NCBI RefSeq assembly: GCF_043290135.1
Contig: NC_134703.1
Location: 107,456,005 to 107,520,004 of the forward strand
Source: Rhipicephalus microplus
Taxonomy: Eukaryota; Arthropoda; Arachnida; Ixodida; Ixodidae
Direction: 5' to 3'
Length of the DNA: 64,000 bases
Shown here: positions 21,189 through 33,100 of the stretch, piece after piece
Position numbering within the stretch: position 1 is the first letter of the stretch
How the letters are laid out: the number at the start of each line of letters is the position of its first letter
Translations under genes and position numbers: made by a program
The notes under the pieces: generated by a model
Database searches by the model: none
Told to the model about the DNA's origin: nothing
The model's input: only the letters and a program-made list of their open reading frames with translations

Positions 21189-21890
21189 GGGGCGAAGCTC
21201 CTTATAGCGGCACCAGTTCGTCTCTCGTAGTCGTTGTAGTAGTCGTAGTGTGTAACCAGTCTTTCATTTTGACCTTCAAGGTGGTGCCGGTAAGAGATTT
21301 CTTCTGTGCGTTGTTGAACAATAAAAAATTCGCAGCCATTGGTATGTACAGTGAGCGCTATCTTTCAAGAAATGGTTGCTAGTTTATACTCGCTGGGCGT
21401 AACCTCCTTTGTTTTAGAAAGATTTAGCGAGCGTTGGGCCGCAGTGCCATGAATACTGTGAACTAGTATATACCACGAACTCGAGGTGGTTAAAGGTGGG
21501 AAGTAGACACGAAGCGCAAGCCGTAAGAAAGTGTGCGTGTACCACGTTTCGTTTAGTCCTTGGAATATCCGCTGGATGGCGGTGCTTCTATATGAGGAAT
21601 ATATGATGGAAAGATGCGGAATGGTGGTACTTAGAGTGTTAAATAAATGGACGAACGGACACACAGACAGATGCATGGACGAAGGCACGGATGGCTGCAC
21701 GGACGGATGGACGCAAGGAGGGACGCAGGGGCGGATGCATGGACGAATGCAGGCACGTACGCACAGGTGGACGTGCGGACGCACGAAGAGACGCACGCAC
21801 GGACGGGCGGATGGACGCACAGACGGTCCCACAGATGGACGCATAGACGGACGGAAGTAAGAACGAATGGACGGACGGATGCTTCGCCCC
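21189..21890. mobile_element. Putative non-autonomous element with GGGGCGAAGC inverted ends
   Basis: The left end GGGGCGAAGC (21189-21198) and right end GCTTCGCCCC (21881-21890) are exact 10-base inverted repeats, 702 bp apart. Between them lie about 440 bp of unique sequence and a degenerate array of GGAC/GACG words. No transposase frame is present and I could not find a clear target duplication, so a MITE-like nature is inference. Confidence 0.5.
21646..21880. repeat. Degenerate GGAC/GACG tetranucleotide-based array
   Basis: About 235 bp is built from variants of ATGGACGGACG and GCACGGACG with substitutions and slipped units. Its periodicity opens reading frames on both strands (Arg/Thr/Asp-rich one way, Arg/Pro/Ser-rich the other). 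These are artefacts of the repeat, not genes. Confidence 0.85.
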
Positions 21891-21904
21891 ACTCTCCATC
21901 ACTC

Positions 21905-22398
21905 ACTCTGTGGATATGCTGCCTTTTTTTTTCTCACTGGACTTTCAGCTGAGGCTTGCGTCCCGAATGCATAGGTGTCACGGCTGTCTGCGGCCTGGTA
22001 GAAAACGAAAGATTACGAAGAGCAAACAATTTACCTTCAAAGGCGTTCAGCCACGCTCACACACCCGTCAGCTACATACAGCTGTCCCGCAAAAGCAGTT
22101 ACCGAACGCTAACCATCCTTCAGCGGCCAACGAGCGGATCAGGAAAACAGCGACAGAGCGAACCAGGGCTTTTGAAAGAGGTCGAGATGAAAGGTAGAGG
22201 GCTACGTCAAGCGCGCAACCGAAGCTACGCAGGCACGTCCCTCATTGCTGCAGATAGCCTCGAAAAAAGAGCGGGCGCGACCGACGTCATTCGAGCGGCC
22301 CCCAACCACGGTCATTTACCTCGCGAGTGTTCAGCAATAATCTATTGCACGCTGTCCCGCACGAAGTACCAATTATGAGCAGCGGCGCTTAAGAAAGG
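21905..22398. other. Unassigned non-coding DNA
   Basis: Nothing recognised between the inverted-end element and the next SINE. Confidence 0.55.
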
Positions 22399-22415
22399 AC
22401 TCGCATTGCAGCCTG

Positions 22416-22623
22416 AACACCGCATGGCCCGACACCAGGTCGCGGGATCCAATCCTGGCCGTGGCCTTTTCGATGGAGCCGAAAATGCTGTAGTCCCGGG
22501 TGCTCAGATTTGGGTGCACGTTAAAGAACTCCAGGTGGTCGAAATTTCCGGAGCCCTCCACTACGGCATCTGTCATAATCATACATGGTGGTTGTGAGAC
22601 GTTAAACTCGAACAATTATTATT
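22416..22623 (+). mobile_element. Ruka-like SINE, partial tRNA head
   Basis: The insertion is flanked by a 17-bp duplication ACTCGCATTGCAGCCTG (22399-22415 and 22624-22640). The head is shortened and its B box is mutated (GGATCCAATCC), but the body with GGTGCACGTTAAAGAAC, GAAATTTCCGGAGCCC and a TTATTATT tail is clear. Confidence 0.92.
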
Positions 22624-22741
22624 ACTCGCATTGCAGCCTGTTCCGTCAAGAGGTCGCTCAACACAACTATATGATACGCCTGCAGATAGCATAGTTACAC
22701 GTAGGGCGGGATAGCAACCACAGCAATGCGGTGAAGCCGCA

Positions 22742-22760
22742 CTTTTTTTTTTTTTTTTTT
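22742..22760. repeat. Poly(T) tract
   Basis: Nineteen T in a row. Confidence 0.9.
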
Positions 22761-24970
22761 GCAGACTACACGTTTATCGTGTCACCGATAGACCTGCCTG
22801 GCGTGTCGAAGACCGGCGATTAACTTTAATGTCGATGACCATTCCAATCCACTTCGCTGCAGCACTTTTCCGCAATACATGGTTGCTAGCGGCGTTTAGA
22901 GGACAGACGCGCAGCTCTTCTACCTAAACGCAGCCCCTATATAGAGTAACCCTAAACTACAAGTAATATATAAAGTGTGGACACGCAATGGAGCAAATGA
23001 TCGCGAAAATCGGCAACGAAGTATATAGTAAGAAGTCATAACTAATCAGGTGAGGTTAAATAGAATGAAGAGTAACGAAGGTAAACTGAATAGAATGGTA
23101 TAAATACAAGATATGCCATGAATATTTAGAAAAGCTTCAAAAAATAAACCAGAAGAAAAAAAATGTGTATTATAACACAGCACACACCGCGAATGGCTGT
23201 TTGAAGTCTGAACTGGCCACTAGAGGACGAAACAAAAAAACACATACTGCAGCAAATGCTGAAAAGAGCAGGAAGCCCATGTCCTTCTTAAGAAAAACCA
23301 AAAGCAGTTGAATGGAATGCCACGATATTCACCCAACAGAAACGCCATTTTCTTTCAAAATCCCTTGGTTTCAAAGTAAATCGAAGCATTATGCTAGTAA
23401 ACGGTTGATATAAGCAAGCGAACATCAGAAATGTGGCAAAAAATAAAGAAGAGAAAGTATTGATAGAATCTGAGTCATTACAGGCGCAGATAACCGAAAG
23501 CCACATAGTTTGAAGGTTGTGTAAAAATAAAATTATGAAAGGGACAGTACGGCAAAGTGGAATAAATCGCACAACGCTAGCAAAACGTCCATGAATTGTT
23601 TGATTTGCGTACACAGATACACAAGGACACAGAGGAAAGAGGGAGAGAGCAAGCTGTAAACTGCCACCTGGAGGGGCACAACGCCTTCTTACTCTTTCGG
23701 GAGGAGGAAAGGAACAGAGGAAAGGAAAAGCACCGATCACCAACCACGCGATATAAGGGGCGGAGAAGCAGTTCCAGTCTCATCCTGAAAGATATGCTGA
23801 CGTACACACAGAGCCTAAATTCATGCGAAGCCGGGGCTGTGTATTCTTCTGAGGTGCTTTCACTTTGTGACACCAGCGTGTGTACACGAGCAAAAGCCCT
23901 AAGCTAACCTGCGCACCAACACTGCTGCACAGAATTATCTGTGAGAGGAATACAGTCAGAAGGCTGCATGAAAGAGGGATGCTGTCGGCACGAACGCCAC
24001 GATGGTCACCCCAAACACCACTCGCACCACTAGCACTGGCGTCAGTTGTCGTTGGCAGCCTCTGTCGCGGTCATCCGCACACTAGCGGGTTAGACGGCCC
24101 CGGTTGGGGGGAGGGGGGCACAATTGAAGCAAAAATGGAATGGCTTCACAGGCAGGAAAGACAGTGCAGCAGAACAGGGGAGAATATGAGGGTTCTGTCA
24201 GCGCTGTTATACTTTGCGTGGCCACAAGTCATTTTCGGCACTGCCGTGTGGTTGTCGTTCGCAACGCCGCGCTCTCGGGAGGCCCACCTCTTCACCGAGT
24301 CCTTTTCTCTCCCCAACCTCGCAATTTTCTAAACCACACACAAAGCACGCGCACAGCGCTTCCGCATTCGGCGAAGGGCCTCTGATTGCTGGGAACGCTG
24401 AACGTCGTGGCAGAACTGATTAGTGGCGAAGAGCGGCCCCAACAGTGATGGGGAGCACGCAAGCTGCTGTCGCGATAAAGAAATCACCGCCACGTCATCC
24501 TGAAAAGGTTCGTTTTCCCACATCCGCAGAGGGAACTATTGTGCGTGATGCAGATTCGCGGATCAAACCGTTGATGCTGAACACAACAGGCATGTACGGG
24601 TCGACAGTCTGTCCACAGTGAAACGTTTCCCGAATGAGAGTGAATGCCGGTGGGAGGGAAGCATCGACCCAGCGGTTCATACCGGCTGAAGCGCAGCCAC
24701 GCAATTTCAATGGAGTCTTTGGGGGAACCATACATGTGCGTCATTTTGCCGCGTGACGTGAGCTTCTAGATTTCGTTATGGTTTTTCTTTAGACCATGCT
24801 ACCAGGGCGAGCAAATCTTGCCGGAAATGTTATCCTCAAGACACTCTTTCGAACTGTCATATGCGAGCACAAAAACGAGATATAAGAGAAAGAGAGAGCG
24901 AGAGAAACAAATAGGAGAAAAGAAAGACAGGAACATGAAGCAAACGCACGGCAAGTTTACTACCCCTCAC
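22761..24970. other. Unassigned non-coding DNA
   Basis: No recognised gene or repeat family over about 2.2 kb. Several overlapping frames of 80-150 codons lie in different registers at 23.3-24.4 kb. None has a domain, signal or codon pattern that supports a gene. Confidence 0.55.
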
Positions 24971-24984
24971 TGGTCAAGAATAAA

Positions 24985-25140
24985 TAGAGACAGAGAGAGA
25001 AAAGTAGAGGAAAGGCAAGGAGGTTAACCAGGTTGCACCCGGTTTGCCACACTACACAGGGGAAGGAAGAAAATAAACTGGTGAATATATAAAGGGGATA
25101 AAAGTGAGACAGAATAAATGAGAGGTATGGACAGAAAACC
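24985..25140 (-). mobile_element. 3'-tail fragment of an I-type LINE family
   Basis: The plus strand reads GAGGAAAGGCAAGGAGGTTAA followed by a CCAGGTTGCACCC region and CACAGGGGAAGGAAG. The same order of words occurs at 28443-28510, inside the 3' UTR of the RNase H-bearing LINE at 28421-29669, and inverted at 56330-56400. No coding part accompanies this copy. Confidence 0.55.
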
Positions 25141-25145
25141 ACGAG

Positions 25146-28100
25146 GATCACGTGAAGTACACCGACAGTCGCAAAGATGTCTTTAGGTATCGTAGTTGCG
25201 CTTTTCTAGCTTTACAGGGCTGAGCAGCCTGATGTGAATGATGCCGATATGACAGTCTAATCTTTTCACGCCGAGAATTATACGCGTCCACGGCATGCAG
25301 CACGCGGACCCTGAAACCTTCTAAAACTAAATATAAAGTGCAGCTTGACCGACATTCAAAGCGAAAGTCACCAATCGCCCGCATCGAAGGAGGAAGAGTC
25401 AGACGACAAAAGAATCTGGCGTGCCCCAAGCCAGATTTCACTTGGACAACCGCAGTGCTTCCGAGGCCGGACCTCGAGAGGAATAGGACCATGTACGCTG
25501 AGGGACGACCCTGGGGACGAGAGCAAGCGCCCGTTGAGATGGTGCTTCGAAGCCAATCCTTTGGCTCTGCTTGTCTGGCATTCTTTCTTCCACGGCAACC
25601 GTGGCAACTCGAGGAAAACGCACGAGACCGAGGACCGCGGCAGAACCCACGGGGAACGCAGTCCCGTATAGCGGAACAGCGGTGGCACTGAACGCGACGT
25701 TGACGAATGGATCGCTCCTCGTGGTCGACCGCAAGGAGCCAGCGCGCTCCTCGCTTCCTGCTTGCCTTGCTTCCCGGCGGCATCGTCTGTGTTCTCGTGC
25801 GTACACGGGAGAAAATACGACGGAGAGGAGCAGAGACGAAACCGAGAAGAAAGCAGCAAAACATGTCAAACCAAAATCGGGGGTCAGTCACTCAGAAAAG
25901 ATGGAAGGGGACAAAGCCATACGTAAGCAGTTATTGTATACAGTTGTCTGCCCCCTAAACAAAAGAAGACAGGAAGGAACAATCTATAAACCCCGGAAGA
26001 CTTAACTTTATAAACAAAGGCTCCGCTAGCCTGCGGTATCTTCCTTTCTGTACACAAGAAAAGCTGCTCGAAACGAAAATAAACCCGCCAGATGACATAC
26101 GCACACTGCACCTCCCCATACGTGCGGCTGAAAAAGAATGAGAGCGTTCTGACCATACAAGAGCGGCCAATCAAAGTATGCATTTAAACATCAAGTAGCG
26201 TACACATCTTTTAAAATAGCGAATTGGGCTAGCTGGAACAAACACACTCATTCCGATAAGCGCAAAAAAAAACAAAAAAACACACGAACACAGAAGGCAG
26301 TGCCCCGTTTCTTCCAATAAACTTTCAGGTGTTAAAAAGCGGGACATTTCTTTTGTCATATGTCATTATCAAAGACGCCCTCGGGCGATCCTGCAAGCGA
26401 TCAAGGTTCTTTTTAAATGCGTTCCTGCTACACTCAACTAATGAATATCGCGTTGTCGACCACAGCTATGCATGCACCGTGGAAAACACGTAATAACAAC
26501 GTGAATGGCATTAGAAAAAATTATAAAGATTGGTTCGGGCCAAGCTGAAAAAATAGCCTTAGTGCGCAACATACAAACGCGCCAAGCCTGGCTTCATCGG
26601 TCTGTTAAGTTGTCCGTCGCGCCCTTCGCGACCACTCCACTCATATCCCTCGAGGGCAGTAAACTCAAGCAAGCCCAGCGGCCTCGCAAGGGGGAAAAAA
26701 AAGCACCATTGCTTTTTTCCTGTCGCAAGGGAAGAGAAGTGGCCCTTTCAAGCACATCTTTTTCTATTCGAGGATCCGAACGCTGCGCTACGGTCCTGCG
26801 AGAGAATGGCGGCCGCTGGTCACGTCCAGCGCTCAAGAGCAGTGCAGTCTTCACTCGGAACTATGAGATTCTCACAGTGCAGCCCCCAAAGTAACTGTTC
26901 AGCTCGTTAGAGTGCTGACGATGCTGTTGTTGAACGAGAAAGACAAACTGGTCGTTTATACAGCAGAGGACAAAACAGATAACTAATTCGGATACGGGCA
27001 GAGTATAAGAGAGACCAGCAGTCGGTAGACTATGCGAGCCGTCCGCACCAGCGAAGTGCAGTACTGCGCATCCAGACAGGTATTGGACCCCTCCTTCGCC
27101 CCAGTCCGGTACCTCCAAAGGTGGCTTTGTTTCCGTTTCCCTTTTCAATTTTTTTTTGCATCTCTTCCTCGTTCTGTAGTATTTGAGTGCGGACAGATTC
27201 GTGGAGCGAAGATGACAAATCCACCAAGTGTACAGTAGATGGCTAAAAAAGGAAAGATAACGAACGCGCAGAGTGCTCGAGAGATAAGGTCACAGACGCT
27301 ATACCAGCCGTCCGCACAGTGGCGCTCAACACCATGACTTGGATCTGCGCGCGCTCCATAGACATAGTTTATCTCTTTGCCTATGTTTGGACAGCTCTGT
27401 CATGTTTCCCCCGCAATCAGCCGCCTTCCCTCCGTGCCGCCAATGCTGGGCGCCACCCTTCGGCCAACCGGACTCGAATCCACTAGGGCCGGTGGCCTCC
27501 GCCTTCTCCGGTCTGGTCAGCGAAACCTTGGCGGGAAAAGGCGTCGCGCCTTCCGGGTTTCGTATTTTATCTTTTCATGTTTATATATGTTATTTCTTCT
27601 TATTCTTTTTTTAACTACACCCAAGCCATGTGTTGTCCGTCCTCTTCGCTTTTTTTCCCCAGGACTGTTTTCATAAGCCTCTGACAGCCGGCTCACCTTT
27701 CGGTTTCCGTCCTCCCGCCCGTGCCACGGCCGGGCACGAGACGGCCGACGCCTTTCTCGAACCTCGATTTCGAATGAAGGTGAAAGGTCGTCGCCCTTAC
27801 GACAGCGACGGCTCTGGTCGTCAGCCAGCACCGACGATAATGGGCACCGCGGCTTCACCTCTACGCCCTCCAGCATATATCGCATACGCGCCGCTTCACT
27901 GCAATAGCGGAGGAAGCCACCTCGCGGAGCTGCACACGACGGATTGCGATCGCTCGTTTGTTGAAACTGACGTGCCCGGAAAATAGGCGGAGAGGCTTTC
28001 ACCATTCTAGTACAGCGCGTGTCTCATGCAAGTACGGCTGATGTCAAGCCGCGCAGCGTTTACTTAGTGCGGGAAGTACTGTGTTCAATATCCAGTACTG

Positions 28101-28340
28101 CCTGGCCTATAGAGAGGTTCTACGACTGGGGAACCAGATACTACGACCTGGTCTTCCGTGGTGTGTGTACTCATATTTCGGCAAGAAAACCTTTTCCTCC
28201 CGCTCTCTTCTTTTAACCAAAACCCCTGCAACCACCTTCCACGATGTAGTGTCGCTCAAATGTACACTATGGGTTTCATATGTAAGCGTCATTCTCTAAA
28301 TTCAAACCACTAACTTCTTCCTCAGACGCCCCCTTATGCT
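25146..28340. other. Unassigned DNA with two GC-rich blocks
   Basis: No gene recognised. Blocks at about 25330-25870 and 27630-28005 are GC- and CpG-rich and are open in several frames on both strands, including 247 codons on the minus strand (25148-25891). The open frames follow from the low stop-codon density of GC-rich DNA, and none has a recognisable domain. They could be CpG-rich promoter or 5' exon regions, which I cannot decide from sequence alone. Confidence 0.5.
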
Positions 28341-28343
28341 CTT

Positions 28344-28420
28344 ACACACATTAAAAGACAACGGTATTACCTAAACTTTCCTTATGCTCTTACACATTAA
28401 TAGACAACGGTCTTACCTAA
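28344..28420. repeat. Short tandem duplication at the LINE target site
   Basis: A unit of about 45 bases, beginning TATGCTCTTACAC and containing GACAACGGTNTTACCTAAA, occurs at about 28336-28378 and again at 28383-28420. The second unit is interrupted by the LINE and its remainder (ACCTAAATTTTCC) resumes at 29676. The duplication therefore predates the insertion. Confidence 0.75.
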
Positions 28421-29669
28421 GGAGGAAGAGGAGGAAGAAAGTTTAAGCGGAAAGACAGGGAGGTTAGCCAGTTCTTAGACCGACTGGCTAACCTGTGCTG
28501 GGGAAAGGGGTGAGGGGAATAAAAGATGTTAAAAAGAAATGTTGTGAAGAGAGAGAGAAATTACAAAAAAAATGCGACAGAGGAAAGGCAACATCAAAGA
28601 GTATAAGACACTAAAGTCTGTCTCTGAGGCCAGTTGTCCGTAAACAGCGCAGCAAAGCTCTCAAAGCCTTCTGGGCTGAGGATGGGCTCGGCCAATGACC
28701 CAGAATCCTTTGTTCCGACAAAGGCCGATCATCCAGTCTATCTAGAGCTGCAGTCAGTTCTTGTCTTGGCGCGTTGAAATGGGTGCACTCACATAGAAGG
28801 TGCGCGATGGTTTCTTCGCAGCTGCAGTAAGTGCATGTAGAAGAGCTGGCCATTCCAATGAGATAAGAGTATGCGTTCGTGAAGGCCACTCCAAGCCACA
28901 GGCAGCATAGAAGAGTCTCCTCAGCTCGAGATATTCCTGAGGGGAGACGAAGCTGCACATCGGGATCGAAGTTAAGCCGGCGCGCGTTTGTGAAGTCGGT
29001 TGAGTTCCATTGTACCATTGTGAGGTCATGTGCAAGCGAACGAAGTCTTGTAGCTGCGTCGGTTCTTGAGAACGGGATGGCTGTGTATTGGGTACCGTCG
29101 TGTGCAGATCTAGCGGCCTCATCTGCGCGGTCATTGGCATATATACCGCAATGACCTGGTATCCACTGTTACACTATGCTGTGCTGTTTCTTGATTGCTT
29201 GGTGATGAAGAAGCCTTATTTAATCTACTAACTATTCATTAGGTCCATGGCGAAAGGGTGACATAAGACATTGAAGAGCTGCCTTCGAGTCCGATAAGAT
29301 AGACCAAATTCCCGAAAGTTCGTCTACTATAAACTCCAGAGCTGCACGTATGGCGGCAAGTTCTGCAGCTGTCGACGACGTCAAATGCGATGTCATGAAT
29401 TTAATTGTGATGTGCCTCGCGGGAATAACCACCGCCCCTGCAGAGCTTACTGAAGACACCGAGCCATCCGCGTAAATGTGAAGGCTTCCGTTGTGCTTCT
29501 CTTGCAGGAAGAGTAATGTGGCCTCTTTCGGGGCTAGATGCGACGACTTTTTCTTATTTTGGATGCCAGGAATTAGAAGAAGGGCTTTGAGTGGGTGTAG
29601 GCACCATAATGGTATCGGCGGCTGTGCTGCATGCGTGAAGTGCAATGGAAGCACTGCGCAATGCTTTTA
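28421..29669 (-). mobile_element. 5'-truncated I-type LINE with RNase H
   Basis: Read on the minus strand, the insertion is bounded by a 12-bp duplication GGTCTTACCTAA (28409-28420 and 29670-29681). It keeps the C-terminal RNase H domain, the downstream Cys/His region and a 3' UTR ending in CTTCCTCC-type repeats. A C-terminal RNase H is a feature of the I group of LINEs (I, R1, LOA and relatives). The endonuclease and reverse transcriptase were lost by 5' truncation. Confidence 0.9.
28611..29654 (-). pseudogene. I-type LINE RNase H and C-terminal Cys/His region, pseudogene
   Basis: A single frame runs from 29654 to the TGA at about 28611. RNase H motifs in order are YADGSV (first Asp), AAELAAIRAALEF (Glu), SILSDSKAALQ (second Asp) and WIPGHCGIYANDRADEAAR (His and final Asp). 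Downstream a CTYCSCEETIAHLLCEC motif gives the usual LINE zinc-binding pattern. Three in-frame stops lie close together between 29234 and 29169, just before the WIPGH block, so the copy is dead. Elsewhere the frame is well kept, so decay is modest. Confidence 0.88.
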
Positions 29670-29681
29670 GGTCTTACCTAA

Positions 29682-30127
29682 ATTTTCCTTAAGGCTAATA
29701 GTAATCAGTTTCTCTATGGCAACCGATCGCCATTCGGGCGTGGACGTCACCGCTTGATCGACGAAAGCGCGCACGTTATAGGACGCCTGCTGATAGTGCT
29801 TTCGGAGTTAGGTATGATGTATGCTTGCCTTTGGAACCCATATATAAGGAAGCATGGTTCATCGTTGAGGGGGGAGAAAAAAAGTGAGATATTATAAAAG
29901 CACGCACGCCTAAAATATCTAATTTTCTCTGAACACTCGCACTCCCTCCCTGTGAAGCTGAATCCCACTGAAGAAAATAGTGCTAGATTTATTTTTCTTT
30001 CCAAACAGCTAGATAAACCACGAGCAATGTCCACTGTGGCCCGTTGTGTAGGTTTCTGAAGTGTTGAATAATATGTAGCTCCGCTGAATTTCGCAAATGA
30101 GTCGCTCGTATTAAAGTCTTCAAAGGA

Positions 30128-30162
<35 letters not shown>

Positions 30163-33100
30163 ATGTCCTCGTAAATATGTGCCGCAACCCTCGCCAGGCA
30201 CGTAATACACCTTAACTGATAGCTTACCAAACATATACAGCAGAACATGAAGTCCCTCGTGCGCGCATTCCTCAAAAGTGAGCGGTCGCTTCGTGCTATT
30301 CGGAGCCCCTCGTTTATCACGCCGCAACAGCTCGCGGCCGGCTACCGACACTGCAGACCTCCCGCCGGATCAATACACGTTAGAGAGTAGTTCTGCCGGG
30401 CGTTCGAAGCAGCGCCCATCGCAACGGCCCCGCCACCGTGGCGTATACGTGGCACTGGCACGCGTGCCGAGTAACTCGGGTCACAGTCTTTGTTTAAAAG
30501 AGGACGGAGACTCGGTGCCGAAAATGAAAACAGAACGGGATGCGAAGAAAGGGCACCAAGGCCTTTCCGAATGAGAAGCTTTCTTGGGCGACGTTATACG
30601 ATTCACGACGGATGCTCGCGAGTTCATCGACCAGCGAAGGACGCGGAACTCGAGTAGCGCGCGCGCCAAGCGGGGTCAACAGATCAATCCTGTTGTTGCC
30701 ACAGCCAGAGGCCCGTTGGCGTTTCCCGGAACGCGTGGCAACGTGACATTACGCTCGTCTTGCTACCACTCCTTGAAGGATGCGCCAAACGTGCCAAAGA
30801 ACACGCGAACTAAGGCAAAGTGTCTTGGCGATAGACAGTTCATGTTAAACTATCTTAACACTAGCAATAGAGTATAGTAAAATATAGTAAAAAAAAACTT
30901 GTGTAATGTTAATCTGGAAAGGCTGTGAACTGCGCGCAGGAAAAAAAATATACGTACTAAGAGGACATGAACATGAAGTAATGCCGTATTATCAAATGGA
31001 ACTTTGATAATGTGTGCAACAATAAATAGAGAAAAGTCTAACGTGTATGCTTGCGTTAAGGAAACTTCGGTAATTAAAATTGATGCGACCTGCCTTATTC
31101 CCCCCCCCCTCATAATGGCATAGACGGCAATTCATTACGTGGCTATGATTTAACTTGGACGTATGTGTACAGTGACGCAACGACCGGGTCGAATAACTTG
31201 ATTGCCCATTGAGGCGGATAAAACACCTCCTGCTATTGATTTCCATTGCCAAAATAAGATAAAGTGCACGCTTGATCGCGATCAAGCACACGGCGACTGA
31301 ATGGGTCTCATGCGAGCTGAAACTGGATAACAGGCGCACTCGAGCGCACTCGCATGGAGCAGATAGACGGCGGGAAGCCTCGTCAAAGGCCTCCCGCCGG
31401 CGCCAATAAAATTTCGAGCACGACTCTGAATGCCCTCACAATGGGCCCGTCTGCAGCAGAACAGCAACAAACGCGGCCACTGACTGGCACGGCCACCCAA
31501 GAAATCAATTATTGCTGCACAAAAGAGAACCGGCCCCGGAAGGGGCCATGCTACAATGCTGGGCGAATGAACGACGTATCGTTTGACAGCTATTCAAAGA
31601 CAAGGCGCTTTACAGACGGATCCACATCGGCGACACGCTTCAATATATACACGGCACGGCTTCCAACGATGTGTAAAAAAGAAACGGCAAGATTACAGAC
31701 CACGACTTTTGCTGGCGGATCGGAACGGGGTCATTCACTCATGCACGTCATTCTTTGTCGTCTGATTGCAGAGTGTGAACACTGCCCAGACATACACACA
31801 CACACGTGCACGACGAATTGATTGACAACGGCGGCAAACGAAAGGACGCAGTATATTGCCCGCCGCCTAATCCACGCCGATGGCTAACATTCAATCACAC
31901 TTGCGATACTCGGAGGCCAAGAGCTCATCGCGGATATGTAAGGACCAACAGAGCTCGGTCCAGGATACGACGGTAGGGCAGTCGAAGCGTCCTTCCGGGG
32001 TGTGCGCCGACAGACAACTATCGAGGGCCGCAGAGCCTCATTCTACACGGATACAAAGGGTTCCTAATAAAGGGGAGCGTATGGATACATATATAGCGGT
32101 ATAGCACTAGTATAGTATGCTATATACGCAGAGGTAGCAGCTCGTCTTCTCTGCGTTTTGTGTTTATGCTTGCCCGGCTAAAGTACGAAGTGGGGGCCCC
32201 CGCGCACGCCTTTGGCTGCGGGAGAGTTAGCGGCGGCGAGGCCACGAGTAAACAAGCGTATATACAAACAACGAGGCGGCGACTTCTTCTGAGCAGCGAG
32301 AGAGTGAGATACAGGAAGAGACAATAACGAACGCCTCGCTTCCTCTTTACGAGCTATCCCCGTTAGCCGCGTAACTGAGCTCTCCCGCCCCAGTGTTTCC
32401 AGAAAAGACGAGTTCCCAACAGAGATACAGAAAGGGCGCGCGGAAGAGGCGTTATATTTATTGCTTGCAGACACGAGAGGATGTGCCCGAAGTTAGGTCT
32501 GAGAACTGGCTAAGCTCCCTGTCCTTCCTCTTTCAGTGCTCCTCCTCCTAGGTAACGACGGTGCGTAATAACCACCCTAGTAACCGAAGTGTAGAATAAA
32601 CTTATGGCCGCGCTCTTTCCATTCTTTCTCTGTGGTCCAGAGCATGGTCGTCTTGGTACACGCGTTTCGAGGCTGCAAGTGCGAGCCGGCATCGGTGAAC
32701 AAGGATGCACCCGCTTCGAAAGCAGTATGGAGGAAAAAATAAAAAACTGCCAGCCGCAAACTCTGGGGCGTCGATAATGCAGGCGACTATGAAACAACCA
32801 AAGAAAGCTAGCCCCCTCTCCCCAGCTCCTTCGTTTCCTACCATGTATTGAACAAAGCGAGAGTATTTCGGATGTGCCCCCACTGTTTGAGCTTCTTTGC
32901 GAGCAGAGGGGATTCGAGGGCGCGATCCTTCCAGCTGCCGCCCTGGATTGTGCCTGCAGCACTGGGCTGCTCACGTAGTTCGTCAGTTGTATGCAGTGAT
33001 GTTCTTGCACAGCATGAACTCTCTCATTCGTGAGCTAAATCAATTTCGAAGGAGCCGCAGATATGCCTAGCTTGTTTCGACAGATTCCGAGGTATAAATC

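Noticed and set aside
21365..21906. Arg/Pro/Ser-rich and Arg/Thr/Gly-rich frames of 91-175 codons
   Set aside because: They follow the GGAC-based tandem array on both strands and have no other support.
25148..25891. 247-codon open frame on the minus strand
   Set aside because: Four other frames, on both strands, are open over the same GC-rich block, and the product has no recognisable domain or low-complexity-free core. It is more likely a composition effect than a gene.
27460..27490. B-box-like GGATTCGAGTCC on the minus strand
   Set aside because: No A box at the expected distance and no SINE body. Probably chance in GC-rich DNA.
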